Made by a program: the position numbers and the translations under genes. A stretch of 64,000 nucleotides of DNA. Origin: Sorghum bicolor (Eukaryota > Streptophyta > Magnoliopsida > Poales > Poaceae). The stretch lies in NCBI RefSeq assembly GCF_000003195.3, contig NC_012877.2, positions 18,685,972-18,749,971 of the forward strand. Reading direction: 5' to 3'. Shown piece after piece: positions 19,064 through 29,672 of this stretch (position 1 is the first letter of the stretch; each line of letters opens with the position of its first letter). The notes beneath the pieces were generated by a model. That model was not told where the DNA came from. It worked only from the letters and a program-made list of their open reading frames with translations, and did no database searches.

Positions 19064-21897
19064 TCATGGAGGAAGTTGTGGTTGTCTAACCGACTGGCGA
19101 CGATTTTCCCTTGATTCCACTCGATAAGTATTAGCATCTCTGCAAAATATGAACTCATCGGGAACTCGTGCATCAGTCATTTCCTCAAACTCTTCTTGGT
19201 TCCTAGGAAAATACCCGACACGCTCACCAAGCCTGTCATGCACACTGAGTCTGCCCTCCAACCGATCATGAACTGAAGCCCTTCCTCCAATCGGCCCATC
19301 AAAACGCCGATTATCGTTCCGGTACTGCCGATTTGGTCTATCATACCGATTATAGCCATTGCACTCAGGGCAGTCTCTAACAGTTGGTAGCTTGATGTTT
19401 TGCTCCCAACAGTGGATGAAGAACGGGCAGTTCCAGTGATCTTTATGCCGATTCCACTCTTGTCGGTGTCTTTCTTCTTCCCGACGACGATCCTCCTGTT
19501 GGTGCCGATACCGATCTTCACGCTGCTGCCAGGTTTCCCGATGCCTTCTATCAGTGATGACAATGCCAGATCGGGGAGGCCTTCTTGAGCTGGTTCCTTC
19601 TTGGATCAAACCCTTGCCTTTGGCATCATCGGTAGTAATCTAGTGCTGAGGATCCACTGATGCGCTTCTTTCAGCTGCCTCTGAAGTCAATACTTTGGTC
19701 TTTCCCTTAGCATCCAACATATTTGTAGGGAAAGGATGTTGGTCGATCTTCATCAGCTTTTGAGCTTTGGAGCTATCGAACTTAATTCTCCCAGACTCTA
19801 TAGCCGATTGCAGCCGTTGCCTGAAAACCTTGCAATCATTTGTACTATGAGACGTTGCATTATGCCACTTGCAATACTTAATATTTTTTAATTCTTCTGC
19901 CGATGGAATCACATGGTTGGGTGACAACTTAATCTGCTCCTCCTGAAGCCGAAAGTCAAATATACTATCGGCTTTGGTGATATCAAATGTAAACTTTTCT
20001 GGTTCTTTATGCCCAAAAGGGCAAGACATCAGCTTCTTATTTTTCACCCATTCTACCAAGCCGATGACTGGTTCTTCATCAGAGTCTGAGCTTGTTGCCT
20101 CATTGAAAAATGACACCTTTTTGTTCCATGCTCGCTTAGGTTCAAAAGCTTTGATATCTTGGTCAGAAATCCTCTGCACTAAATGGTTCAGACTTTCAAA
20201 CTCTTGAGAAGCATACTTGTCTTTAATGTGCGGCAACAATCCTTGGAAAGCCAAATCGGCTAGCTGCCGATCATCCAGAACTAGACTAGAGCATTTATTC
20301 TTAACATCTCGCAACCTCTGCACAAAACTTTCAACCGATTCATCATTGCGCTGCCTCAGCCTGACTAAATCGGTAATCTTCTTCTCATGAACTCCAGAAA
20401 AGAAGTATTTATGGAATTGCTTTTCTAGATCGGCCCAAGTAATCACTGAGTTTGGAGGTAGTGAAATAAACCAAGTAAAAGCCGACCCAGACAAAGACGA
20501 TGAGAATAAACGAACCCTTAACTCATCTCTATTAGCAGCTTCCCCACACTAGATGATGAACCTGTTAACATGTTCCATGGTTGATGTATCATCCTGTCCA
20601 GAAAACTTGGTGAAACCCGGTACCTTGTACCGATTTGGAAGCGGAATTAAGTCATATGCAGGAGGATACGGTGTCCGATAAGAGTAAGTGTTGACTTTGG
20701 GTTTTATCCCAAATTGATCTCTCATCACCTCAGCTATCTTATTGGCCCAATAAGCATCGGCATCTTGCTGATGAGCTGGTTGTGGGTCTGGCATTTGCTG
20801 ATAAGCTTCCATGTGTCTCTGTGGTGCGCGATCCCCAGGGAACATAGAATTAACCACCGCCTGTTGACCACCAACTTGCTGACCAAGATTCATCGGCTGG
20901 TTAATTAACCCTTGATGCTGAAATCCAGCTTCCATTGGCCCCTGTTGAAATCCCATAGCCTGATGATTCTGCTGAGGCATATGTGGAAAGAAGAACTGCC
21001 ATGTCCATCCATTATTAACATTATCGGCGTAGGCCCTGCCAATGGCGGATAATTGGGCATCATCATTGAATTGACATACCCTGGTTGTGTCATAAACCTT
21101 TGCTACGTCGGCATTGGATCTGCCGATGCATTAGGCATCTGGAACGTTGGCATTTGAGAATTCCCAGTAAAAGGTCTTGCAGTAGTAGTTGTAGAATACT
21201 GGGGATTCTGAGTCATCGGCGAGCCTAGGGGTGCCGATGCCATAGGAGCTTTGCCTGTCATGTCAACCACTTGAGATGTCGTAGAACTATTTGCCATAAA
21301 CTCTAGGGGCATACCATATCCCCACCAATTACGAGGAACTTGAGAGCCTTTAAACACAGACCCTAACATTGCCGATGCCAATAAATCTGTAGTGAGTTTA
21401 ACTTGTCCCTCTGATGTTGATGGATTAGTCATCATCGGTGTAGATTGCACATTAGTCATCCCTAATGTGCTTGGAGGAGAAGTAACTTCCGTACCCGCAA
21501 CGGCCGTAGTAGCCAATGGAGCCGTAACCGATGATGATCCTGGCTGATGATAGGCAGGGCCCACATAAGATGGTGGTATTTGTCCTTCTTTGAAAGTTCT
21601 AGCCACAACATTGAAAACTGTATTGGACAGCACACTGGATTGATTGATTAGAGCACGATTGATAGCACTGTCAACCATCTCTTGTAATTTACCTGGATTA
21701 GCTTCAAAAGTGATTTGCCGAGGCATCATCAATGCTTCCTTTTGGATCACCTCGCCACTCCTGTCGATACTGAAGGATTTCAAGCATAGCTACTTGTAGT
21801 CCTCCATAGCTTTTGCCATAGCTTGCTTCTGCTCATCTCCGAGATTGGCTTCCGCAACGGGGATGACGTTCTCCAAGTCAAAATCAATGTTCGATAT
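19064..21897 (-). pseudogene. Tat-2 gag, start codon lost and several stops
   Basis: Comparison with Tat-3, whose gag starts MSISDLDQENVIP at 62062, puts the start at 21897-21895, which here reads ATA. Segments: 21897-21790, 21783-21103, 21093-20905 (same frame), then 20980-20549 and 20494-19640 (second frame), then 19609-19064. The retrotransposon gag domain is at 20494-20200 (FTWFISLPPNSVITWADLEK), followed by a Cys/His cluster CKWHNATSHSTNDC and later CPECNGY. Stops at 21790 and 20549 replace CAG/CAA found in Tat-3. The last segment is Arg-rich and leads to protease. Confidence 0.9.
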
Positions 21898-21921
21898 GTT
21901 GATCTTGATGATGAATCTTTG

Positions 21922-21940
21922 TCCCACTAGGCGTGCCAAA
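21922..21940 (-). other. Tat-2 primer binding site region
   Basis: Minus-strand TTTGGCACGCCTAGTGGGA lies five bases inside the LTR edge at 21946. Tat-3 has TTGGCACGCCCAGTGAGACC at the equivalent place. The TGG start fits a tRNA CCA end; I do not assign the tRNA species. Confidence 0.65.
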
Positions 21941-21945
21941 AGATG

Positions 21946-22678
21946 TGTTGGTGCAAAAGTAAATCTGCAAACACAAAGGGCTAATACCCGATTCAACGTT
22001 AAGGCGTGCCAGCCGATTTGACCTTACAATCGACAAAGGTGATAACTCTAATACTTTGGTCCCGACAACAGCGATGCGCCCGGATGTCACGGCCAAGAGG
22101 TATTCACACGGAACTCGAGAACTCGCCGAGGTTGACCCAAAGAATTCCTAAGAACTCGTAGTAAAAAGGAAAATACGCAAGTTGACGAAGTCGTCAAAAA
22201 AGTAGATGTTGGAATAGATGTAAAAGCTTGTGTTTGATTGATTGTGCGTATTCATTACATCACCACGGGGTTTATATTTATACCCTATTCAAAAGAGTTA
22301 CAATCAGACACGACTAGGACTCGAATTCCAAATTGAACGGAATCCGTATGCAAAATAAACTCTTATAACTATGGAAAACATTAATTTATCCACCACAACC
22401 GATCGGCACATCGTCACCATAGTCGTTACCAATCCTACGCTTCCCCTCACTTATCATCGGCAAATCACCTTCTATCGGCGTCGGCAATCATCTGCATCAA
22501 CCATCAACATAGATCGACCACCACCCTTGGACTTGGCTACATCCTGCTATTTCTCCATCGGCATCAATCCCATCGGCAACTCCTTTGATAACCAGTCACC
22601 ACTCTTTTATCTGCCGAACTACATCTCATTAACTCCCAAATACGCATCCAAGGATACGTGTCTAAAACGGTTTTTACA
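21946..22678 (-). repeat. Tat-2 5' LTR
   Basis: The inner edge is TGTTGGTGCAAAAG, the equivalent of TGTTGATGCAAAAG in the solo LTR at 54427. The outer edge is degenerate, with CGTGTCTAAAACGG then TTTTTACA instead of the family's GGTGTCAACA. A minus-strand TATA box lies at about 22275-22282. It is the most diverged family-1 LTR in the window. Confidence 0.82.
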
Positions 22679-23023
22679 GTGCAAAAGTTCAGGAGATCGA
22701 TCCGCTCCTTATTTCCATGACCGCAAAGGTTCAGAATATCCGTGCCTTCTTTTCACGAGTTCAGCAACTGAAGGAAGACTCACATATATGAGAAAACACC
22801 ATTTAACTTTCGCAAAAAAATAGAGAAAACACCATTTAATTATGAATAAACAGAACAAATCATCAAATACAGATAGTAGATCCATCCCAATGCAAGCACA
22901 CCGTGAGAACCAAACATCCATGGCTCCACCTATACGTCACTGAAAAATTAGAAATTTATTGATTAATAGAAAAAATAGAAAATTTTTAAAAATGAAGAGA
23001 GGAAAGTCAAGTTGAATGGATGC
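22679..23023. other. Unassigned 345 bp between Tat-2 and the large solo LTR
   Basis: No gene or element signature is recognised. A 17 bp direct repeat GAGAAAACACCATTTAA occurs at 22790 and 22823. The last five bases (GATGC, 23019-23023) are the left target-site duplication of the solo LTR. The stretch is AT-rich and may be an older, unrecognised element or host intergenic DNA. Confidence 0.5.
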
Positions 23024-26000
23024 TGTAACAGAACCGTCCAAATTATAAGAAATTAAGCGTAATGGTGACCATTTGCACAGTCGAACCATCGAACTTAAGC
23101 CCATATAATCCCGGTAGTCCGTGAAATCTCAAAGGATTTCAAACCACAAATCGTACATACAGCCAAGATCGTAATAAGTTCAGCGGTCACCATTCACAAT
23201 TACATCCAGTTCGCAACATTCATCACATATATCGGAGTTATTTAAAGTTAGTACAAACCAAGTTCTCAAGTAGCGGAAGCTTCACAGTTTGAAAATAACA
23301 TACACACATTTAGTCTGATACAGTGCCATAGTTCGATCATTCCCACAAAAGAAAAAGAGGAGATAGAGTGACCATCACCCTTGGTCTAGTCATCACCCAT
23401 TGCGGGGTACAAGCAGAGAATGCAATAACCATAGTACATCTGTCCGTCTGCAAAACAACATGGGAATAGAACCCTGAGTACGAAAATGTACTCAGCTAGA
23501 CTTACCCATCATAAACCAAAAATAAAGACTCTTCAAGGATCATGAAGGCTGTATAGTAGGATAGTTGAGACCTTTTGCGTAAAAGCACTACTCAACTAGA
23601 AGTACAATACCCTCTCTTCTTTTAATTAGCTCAGGTTAGGTATTATTACCTATCATCGAGATTTGCACCTATACTATTTCAAACATGTGTGGTGATATGA
23701 TGGTACCTCATCATAGCATTCATAAATCATTTCTCATCATAACCCAAGTGTTCCATAGTCCTTACTACGAGGACGAAGCTCATGTCAAGTGCTCACTATC
23801 CAGGAGCGATGGCGATTCGAATCGATTTCTAACCAGTTGGCGAGTTTATTCCCCACACAAACCACACTCACTGATCAAGTGAGCTACAGATCACCGTATT
23901 GCACTATCCAGGACCAATTTGCGGGTTCGACAGGCACCGTCAGTACCCGAGGACCGTTCCGGCGACCGAGGTATCCAAGGTATACCAAGGTTGCGCGCCG
24001 CGCCCTCGTCGTTCTCCTCAACTATCACCAATACAGCGCGTACATCGGACGGATTCCCAGCCTGGATAGTGCTCAGGCTTCGCGGTCGGAATGACTTATC
24101 CTTCCAGCTAAGTGTGGGGCATGCGTTCAACATGACAAGAGGGCCGTCAACGATCGGTCCTTAATCGACATAGGCAGGGGCACTACGGTCAACTCCACCA
24201 TAAGACCCTGCTCAGTCTCAAGTTCATTCCCAAACTTGGTTATTTTTCACAACAGCAGTGACCGCTAATCACATAGGTGTCCACCTATATCTCACAGGTG
24301 ACAGGAAATCACCCGACTTCTACCGTACTAAGCAAGCAAAGCATAGACTCCGAGCCTATCTACATAGGACAAGGTAGATAAACAGGTGGTACTATCAAGG
24401 AGTAAGTATGCATCAACGATATCAAGCAATTCCTATCACTTAAATGCAACATAGTAGAACAATCACGACATATCAATTAAGTTAGCGAGAATAGGGAGAC
24501 TTAGAATGCTCTGGAGCTTGCCTTTCTCGAACGTGCTAGGCCTGTGGTCCGGGCACTCCTGCAGCTCTCCTTCCGGCTCTGGTCCTCCCGGAAGTTCGTG
24601 CTCCTGGGTCTCCTCCTGCTCCTCGGGTCCCACTTCGTTCTCCTGCGAGCCTATATGATGCATGTGTGCTCATAAGTGGATTGCGAGATGCCCGGAGTGC
24701 AATGCTTATGCAAGCGGGTACCAGATGGTCATGACATGGCGCATAAATGACATAGGTGATTACTTCTACAAGGTAGTCAACATCATCCAAGAACATATAC
24801 TCAAATTAAGCATCTATTGCATTCTCTTCTACAAGTTGTTTTCATGGTTAACTAGCAAGCTAACATGATGCTTCAAAGATACACCAAACACCCTTTATTC
24901 CATTTAACTTATGCATAACAATTCATACTTTATTTTAGTTATTATTAGGCCTACAACAGTAGCATGTACTTCTGATTAACAATAAATTCCACAAAAATTA
25001 CAGTGGATTACTGGTTAAGCATAAAGTCTACCATAAATTTTTCATAATATTTGGACACTTAGTTTGGCCTACAAAAATTACAAGATTACTCAATATAATT
25101 AAGTATAAATACCCTACTGTTGACCAAGTGTCAAACAACAGATTTCATATTTTTATAAATTACGTAGTAACATAAGAAACACCCACAAAAATTTCCAAAC
25201 TAATTGCATGATCCAATTATTTATTAAAAATCATAAACCACTGCCATGCAAGCAATTAAATCAGTACAAATCAATTTATACAGCAACTAATATATGACAT
25301 ATTTTTCCCAAAGGTTAATCATCCATGCAAAGCTAACAAAACAAGTTCCACATTTTTCTGAGTCATATTCTAATTACTATGTATTTTCTAAATATCAGGA
25401 AAAACATGGATTAAATATAGTTGTACAGAAAAGTTGTTCAACAATGACATGCAAACACACCAAATTGTAGATCTGGAATTATAGAACACACCAAAATTTA
25501 TTTCACCAATTTTGGAGCCATGGATCTCAAGATATAGATTTAATACTATTTAAATCATTTTCTAAAAATCCATCTCAAATCCGTATTGAAAAATGCTAGG
25601 AGCACCTGGAACTCTACCTGCCTCGGTCCCCTTGTGGCTGACAGTGGGCCCCCGACCCCACTGGTCAGCGTGACCGAGAGGGAGAGCACCTCCGATGAGC
25701 GGATCTCGTCGGCGGTGAGGTCTCCGGCCACGAGGTGAGCACCAACGTGCTCCCCACAGCGAGGCGCACCCGAGGGTACCCTTGGTTTGGCCGGAGGACG
25801 ACCGGAGCACCCCTGCTGGCGTGCATGGCGGCACGGCGGCGCTGCTTGCCGTGGCCAGGCCACTCCGGTGGGGTAGAGCGCGCGCGCGGGAGATCGTCTG
25901 AGCTTCCTCACCATGTCCCAAACCTAACGCACTCAAGAGCAAGCGGAACGAGGCAGAAATGGGAGGGTTTCGGCGCGGCGGAGCACTCCGACGAGGTCGG

Positions 26001-26927
26001 GGAAATTCCGGCGAGCGATTACAGGCTCACGGATGACTCTCACATCGGTAGAGCGTGCGCAGGGGCTTACTGCGGTGAAGGCGAGCACGGCGGTGGTCTT
26101 GGCGCGGAGAATGGCTCACTAGCGCGGCCGGCGGCGAGCGGCGGAGCTCGGCCAGCAACGGCGCCGCGGCGGTCGCTGCTGCTGCTGTGGTCGCGAGCGG
26201 GGGAAGGAGAGGGAGCGGGGAGGGGACATAATGGAGTGTCTGGGGGCGCGGGGTGGCGTCCCGACCGGGGTAAGCTGGTCGGCCGGGCGGCCGCGTCCAC
26301 GACGTCGGCGTACGGCTACCACGTGGCCGGCGCCGGGTGGAGAGAGGCAGGTACGTCCGCGCGCGCGGGAGAGGGGAGGGGAGGCCGGGCCTCGTGGCTG
26401 GATGGGCCGAAAGGGAGGCGGGTTGGCCCAGCAGCGCCTGGCCCCTTTTCTATTTTTTTTGAATTTCTTTTCTGCACTAATTTTCCAAACTCCTTTTGAC
26501 AAATTTAAAACCTTTTTCAGCCTTGGCCCCCGAAACAAAAGTGGTCACAAATAAAAAGTTCTACAAATCTGGTTTAAGTTGAAATTCCAAATTCCAAATA
26601 GAATTTGAAATGCAACTCAAAACTAGTTCTAGGTTTTGGATAAATTCATTTTGGGGCTTTTTGTATAAAATCCATTTCTCAAATTTTATAGCTCCAAAAA
26701 CTTCACAAAATTGTTCTTAGTTCTTCTAAAACATATTTCAACCCATTTTGGCCATTTCAAGAATTTTGGTCACAAGCATACTATTTCTGTCATATTTAAT
26801 TCACATAAATTAAGCACATAAAATCATACTTAAATTAATGCTATGCTCATGTGATGCTATGCTTCATGAGAATGCTTATGAGTGGGTTTACGAGACTAAG
26901 TGCATGCTTAACACCTAGGGTGTTACA
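23024..26927 (-). repeat. Solo LTR, 3.9 kb, probably Tekay/Del-type gypsy, minus orientation
   Basis: The 3904 bp run from TGTAACA to TGTTACA and are flanked by GATGC on both sides (23019-23023 and 26928-26932). A 5 bp duplication plus TG...CA ends and no internal domain define a solo LTR. On the minus strand it opens TGTAACACCCTAGGTGTTAA and closes GACGGTTCTGTTACA. Such long LTRs are typical of the Tekay/Del chromovirus branch; that branch assignment is by general resemblance. 25900-26450 is very G+C-rich and produces long but featureless Pro/Arg/Gly-rich ORFs on both strands; I do not call them genes. 24840-25560 is AT-rich with nothing coding. Confidence 0.82.
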
Positions 26928-27105
26928 GATGCGGGTATGACTATATAAGGATTAAGCCAACAAGACCTATCTAACAGAGGCGGAAAGAGATCAAGCACAT
27001 ACACGCATGGCCAACAGATGCACCATAAATAAATCTAAATCTCCGTCAATACGATCGTATAAGACAAGTTGCCCAAGTAGTGTTGTGATACCGCCCAAGT
27101 AGTAT
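26928..27105. other. Right target-site copy and unassigned flank
   Basis: GATGC (26928-26932) is the solo-LTR duplication. The remaining 170 bp resemble nothing else in the window except that CCCAAGTAGT is repeated (27072 and 27090). The left end of Gr-A lies somewhere near 27105, where minisatellite-like sequence begins. Confidence 0.5.
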
Positions 27106-27549
27106 AGTCCTCAAAATCTCAAATTGGTGAGCTGGTCGATCAGTCCCCGTGCATACAGTGCTCGGTGGTCGGTACAGTCCCCAAAATCTCAAATTGGTAG
27201 GCTGGTCGACCAGTCTTCGAGCATAATATGCTTGGTGGTCGGTACAGTCCCCAGGTATGTCACGCACAATCCTCCACCAGTTCTATTTGTCTTTTGGAAA
27301 AAGTATCTTGCCACATTAATATGTGATGTGACAAGGAACCCTGACGTATTGTCAGACGGTTGCGTGAAATGGTGCGCCGGGTAACTGTGCAGCCGCTCTT
27401 TGCGTGGTTCAAGAAAAGGAAACCACCAATTATACAGAAAAGCCACCGTATTAACTGCCGGTAATTATTGAAAACCGAAACGCCGCATCCGCCGCAGGGC
27501 CCGCCCACTTCCCGAGAATGCGGGAAGTGGAAGAGGTGGAGCCGTTGCC

Positions 27550-27556
27550 TATAAAG
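27550..27556 (+). promoter_or_regulatory. TATA box of the Gr-A antisense gene with upstream inverted repeat
   Basis: TATAAAG lies 129 bp before the ATG at 27679. An inverted repeat CCACTTCCC (27505-27513) and GGGAAGTGG (27522-27530) sits about 20 bp upstream. Both features recur in Gr-inner and Gr-outer. Confidence 0.65.
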
Positions 27557-27678
27557 ACTCAACGTCACGCCCGTAATCTTTACCCTCCCTTTGCCTTTGA
27601 ACCTTCTGTTCTTGCCATTCCTGCCTTCTGCAACCGCCATCTTTAATTGCCCAGCTCGCAATCGTTTCAGTAGCGTCA

Positions 27679-28566
27679 ATGGCGAAGAGTGACTCGAAGA
27701 AAAGGGCTGAACTGATGGCGAAGGAATGGAAGAAGTCCCGGAGCAGCACGAGATCCCTCAACGACCTCGTCGGAATGGGCCTACTTCACAACCAAGAGCT
27801 CGGCGGCTGGAGGGCGCCGGAAGGGGAAAGCTACCCCGACCCCCGTGCCGGTGAGATTATAGTTTTTGAAGATTTTTTCAAGAGGGGCTTTGGGATTCCT
27901 GTCCACCCTTTCCTCCAGGGCCTTCTTCTTTACTATGAGATCGGGATCTGCAACCTGCACCCAAACTCTATTCTTCTCATCTCCACCTTTATTCATTTGT
28001 GCGAGGCCTATGTTGGGATAGAGCCGCACTTCGACCTTTTTCGTTATCTTTTTTGTCTGAGGAGGAAGGGGGCAGTTGGAGGCTCCAAGATTGCAGGTGG
28101 AGTATACCTCAATCTACGCGATGGGATGAAGAACTGGTATCTCAGCTGCCCATAGAACACTTCTTTGACCGAAGGGTACAAGAAGTGGTTCTACATCAGG
28201 GAAGAACCGGGTAGCGCCACATTCTGCGATGTGGGCTACATCCTCGAGAAGAGGGTCCGCTGGACAGACCGCCCAGAATTCACTGGGCAGGTAGCAGACC
28301 TGATGAGCCTGATCGACTGGTCTCGCCTAGACAGGCCAGGAGTGGTCGGGAACTTCATTGTGCGTCGTGTGATGCCCTGCCAGAGGACGGTACATTCGGC
28401 GTACGAGTATGCAGGGAGTCATGACCCGACCACGATGAGCCCCGATGGTCTGGAGAAGGCGGAGGTGCAGCAGCTGATGAACGAGCTGTTCAACTTAACA
28501 GATGACAACTTCGTTCGAAGCAGTGATCGGATGCACGCCTTCAAGCAGGGACGACCAGCTCCTAAG
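27679..28566 (+). pseudogene. Gr-A antisense gene, exon 1 only (putative gypsy type transposon family)
   Basis: It starts at ATG (MAKSDSKKRAELMAKEW) and matches exon 1 of the Gr-inner gene along its whole length. It includes YYEIGICNLHPNSILL and FIHLCEAYVGIEPHFDLFRY, the core of the plant family annotated in Pfam as putative gypsy type transposon (PF04195). A TAG at 28153 replaces the TGG present in the other copies (CPWNTS). Exon 1 ends PAPK at a GT donor (28567), as in the other copies. Exons 2-6 are deleted. The function is unknown. Confidence 0.85.
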
Positions 28567-28647
28567 GTAAATAAATGTTGTTATTGACTAGTATTGTTAT
28601 ATGAATACCGTTGACTACTAGTTGATAGCTTGCAGGTGGAGCCGTTG

Positions 28648-28664
28648 CCTACCTAGCGCGCCAC
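28648..28664 (-). other. Gr-A primer binding site
   Basis: Minus-strand GTGGCGCGCTAGGTAGG directly follows the LTR end. Gr-inner has GTGGCGCGCCAGGTAGGG at 52050-52066. One base differs. Confidence 0.8.
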
Positions 28665-29124
28665 TGTCGACAAAAGCTAGTCGGCAGTCTACCTTGGGGT
28701 ATACCCACGGTAGTAGTTTATTGGTAGACGGTGCGCAAGCTACGAACTCGATGGTGACGCAAGACACAGACAAGGTTTTTATCCTGGTTCGGCCGCCGTG
28801 TGGGCGTAATACCTATGTCCTATGTCTGATTGTATTGGATTGTGTTGAGATATAATGTGTCCTAAGGGGGGTCCCTTGCCCCTCCTTATATAGTCCGTAG
28901 GGCAGGGATACAGATCTAGAAACTAATCCTAGTCGGTTACAATTGCCATAGATAGCACGATATCAATTCCTATTCTAACCGACTAGAATCTGGCTTGATT
29001 TCCACGTCTTATTTCCTCGCGCAAAACTCCGAACAGTTGGATCAAGCCTCGGACTGTCTTCGTGATGGGCCAAACCTCTTGGCCCAAGCCTAGCCGTAAG
29101 GGTATAGGGGTTTATACCCCCACA
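28665..29124 (-). repeat. Gr-A 5' LTR (460 bp)
   Basis: The plus-strand edges are TGTCGACAAAAGC and ATACCCCCACA. Its length equals that of both Gr-inner LTRs. A minus-strand TATA box (ACTATATAAGG) lies at 28884-28894. The outer flank begins GAGTG; no matching left duplication is visible. Confidence 0.92.
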
Positions 29125-29672
29125 GAGTGAGAGGCGGATGAACGACTGATGACTGCATATATTGTATTATAATTTGCTAGTACCTGGAAACGACAAGATC
29201 CTTCGCACGCCGCCGCTGCATGCCAAGTGGTTTCACGGGCCACCGCTCGATCTCTTGCCCTTGCTGGAGTGATGGAGCCTCCACCATGGCAACGAACCCT
29301 AAATCGTCGTATTTTTCTTGAGATTGACTCCACCACGAGAATGAGCCCTAAATCGGCCTCTAGGCATTTTTTTGTGACATCAGATCTGGGATTGTAAATT
29401 CAATATGGCGTGGGTGAACAGTTATTATACGTGGGATGAGGAGCTATCGAGGTGGGCTTCCAAACGGGACTGTGCCCCTGTGACTCCGTGAGTGGACTAT
29501 GGACACGCCCGCCAACGCATTGGTCCTCCGTTGCGATTTATTCGTTGCTATATGGGTGTTTGTGTTGTACCCCGAAGCGTTATTCAGAAAAACCAAAGCC
29601 AAGCTCAGATCGTCAATACTTTAGCGCAAAGCTTCATCCAAACCAGAAGACCGCCGAAGTTTCATCCGGAAC
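29125..29672. other. Unassigned 548 bp before the Athila-like gag
   Basis: No recognised gene. Short ORFs near 29450-29720 have no family match I can name. The last 200 bp probably belong to the Athila-like element's leader. Nothing else is seen. Confidence 0.45.

Larger units (their letters stand above)
14059..22678 (-). mobile_element. Tat-2: decayed Tat-lineage gypsy element, minus strand
   Basis: From 22678 downwards the order is 5' LTR, PBS, gag, protease, RT, RNase H, second RNase H, integrase, then the antisense gene on the plus strand. Two tandem RNase H domains are characteristic of the Tat lineage. The 3' LTR and the front half of the antisense gene are missing; the element ends abruptly at Tat-1's LTR at 14058. 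The gag ATG, several gag codons and at least three pol frames are broken. LTR, gag and pol match Tat-1 and Tat-3. Confidence 0.9.
27106..29124 (-). mobile_element. Gr-A: Grande-like element reduced to UTR, antisense exon 1, PBS and one LTR
   Basis: From low to high coordinates it holds minisatellite units (27106-27260), the antisense gene promoter and exon 1 (27679-28566), the intron 1 start, then directly the PBS (28648-28664) and the 5' LTR (28665-29124). The rest of the antisense gene, all of pol and gag, and the 3' LTR are missing. Comparison with Gr-inner implies that the internal deletion removed about 9 kb. The deletion junction carries an 18 bp copy of the antisense promoter region (28634-28651 equals 27534-27551). 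Confidence 0.82.

Noticed and set aside
22679..23023. Promoter or exon of a host gene
   Set aside because: No start codon context, no splice pattern and no protein similarity that I can see in 345 AT-rich bases.
25735..26554. Long ORFs (up to 254 aa) on both strands in the G+C-rich part of the 3.9 kb LTR
   Set aside because: Composition alone removes stop codons there. Translations are Gly/Ala/Arg/Pro-rich in all frames with no domain, so I do not call a gene.
23024..26927. DNA transposon with TGTAACA/TGTTACA inverted ends
   Set aside because: The inverted match is only 7 bp, the duplication is 5 bp, the ends are TG and CA, and there is no transposase. A solo LTR explains all of it.
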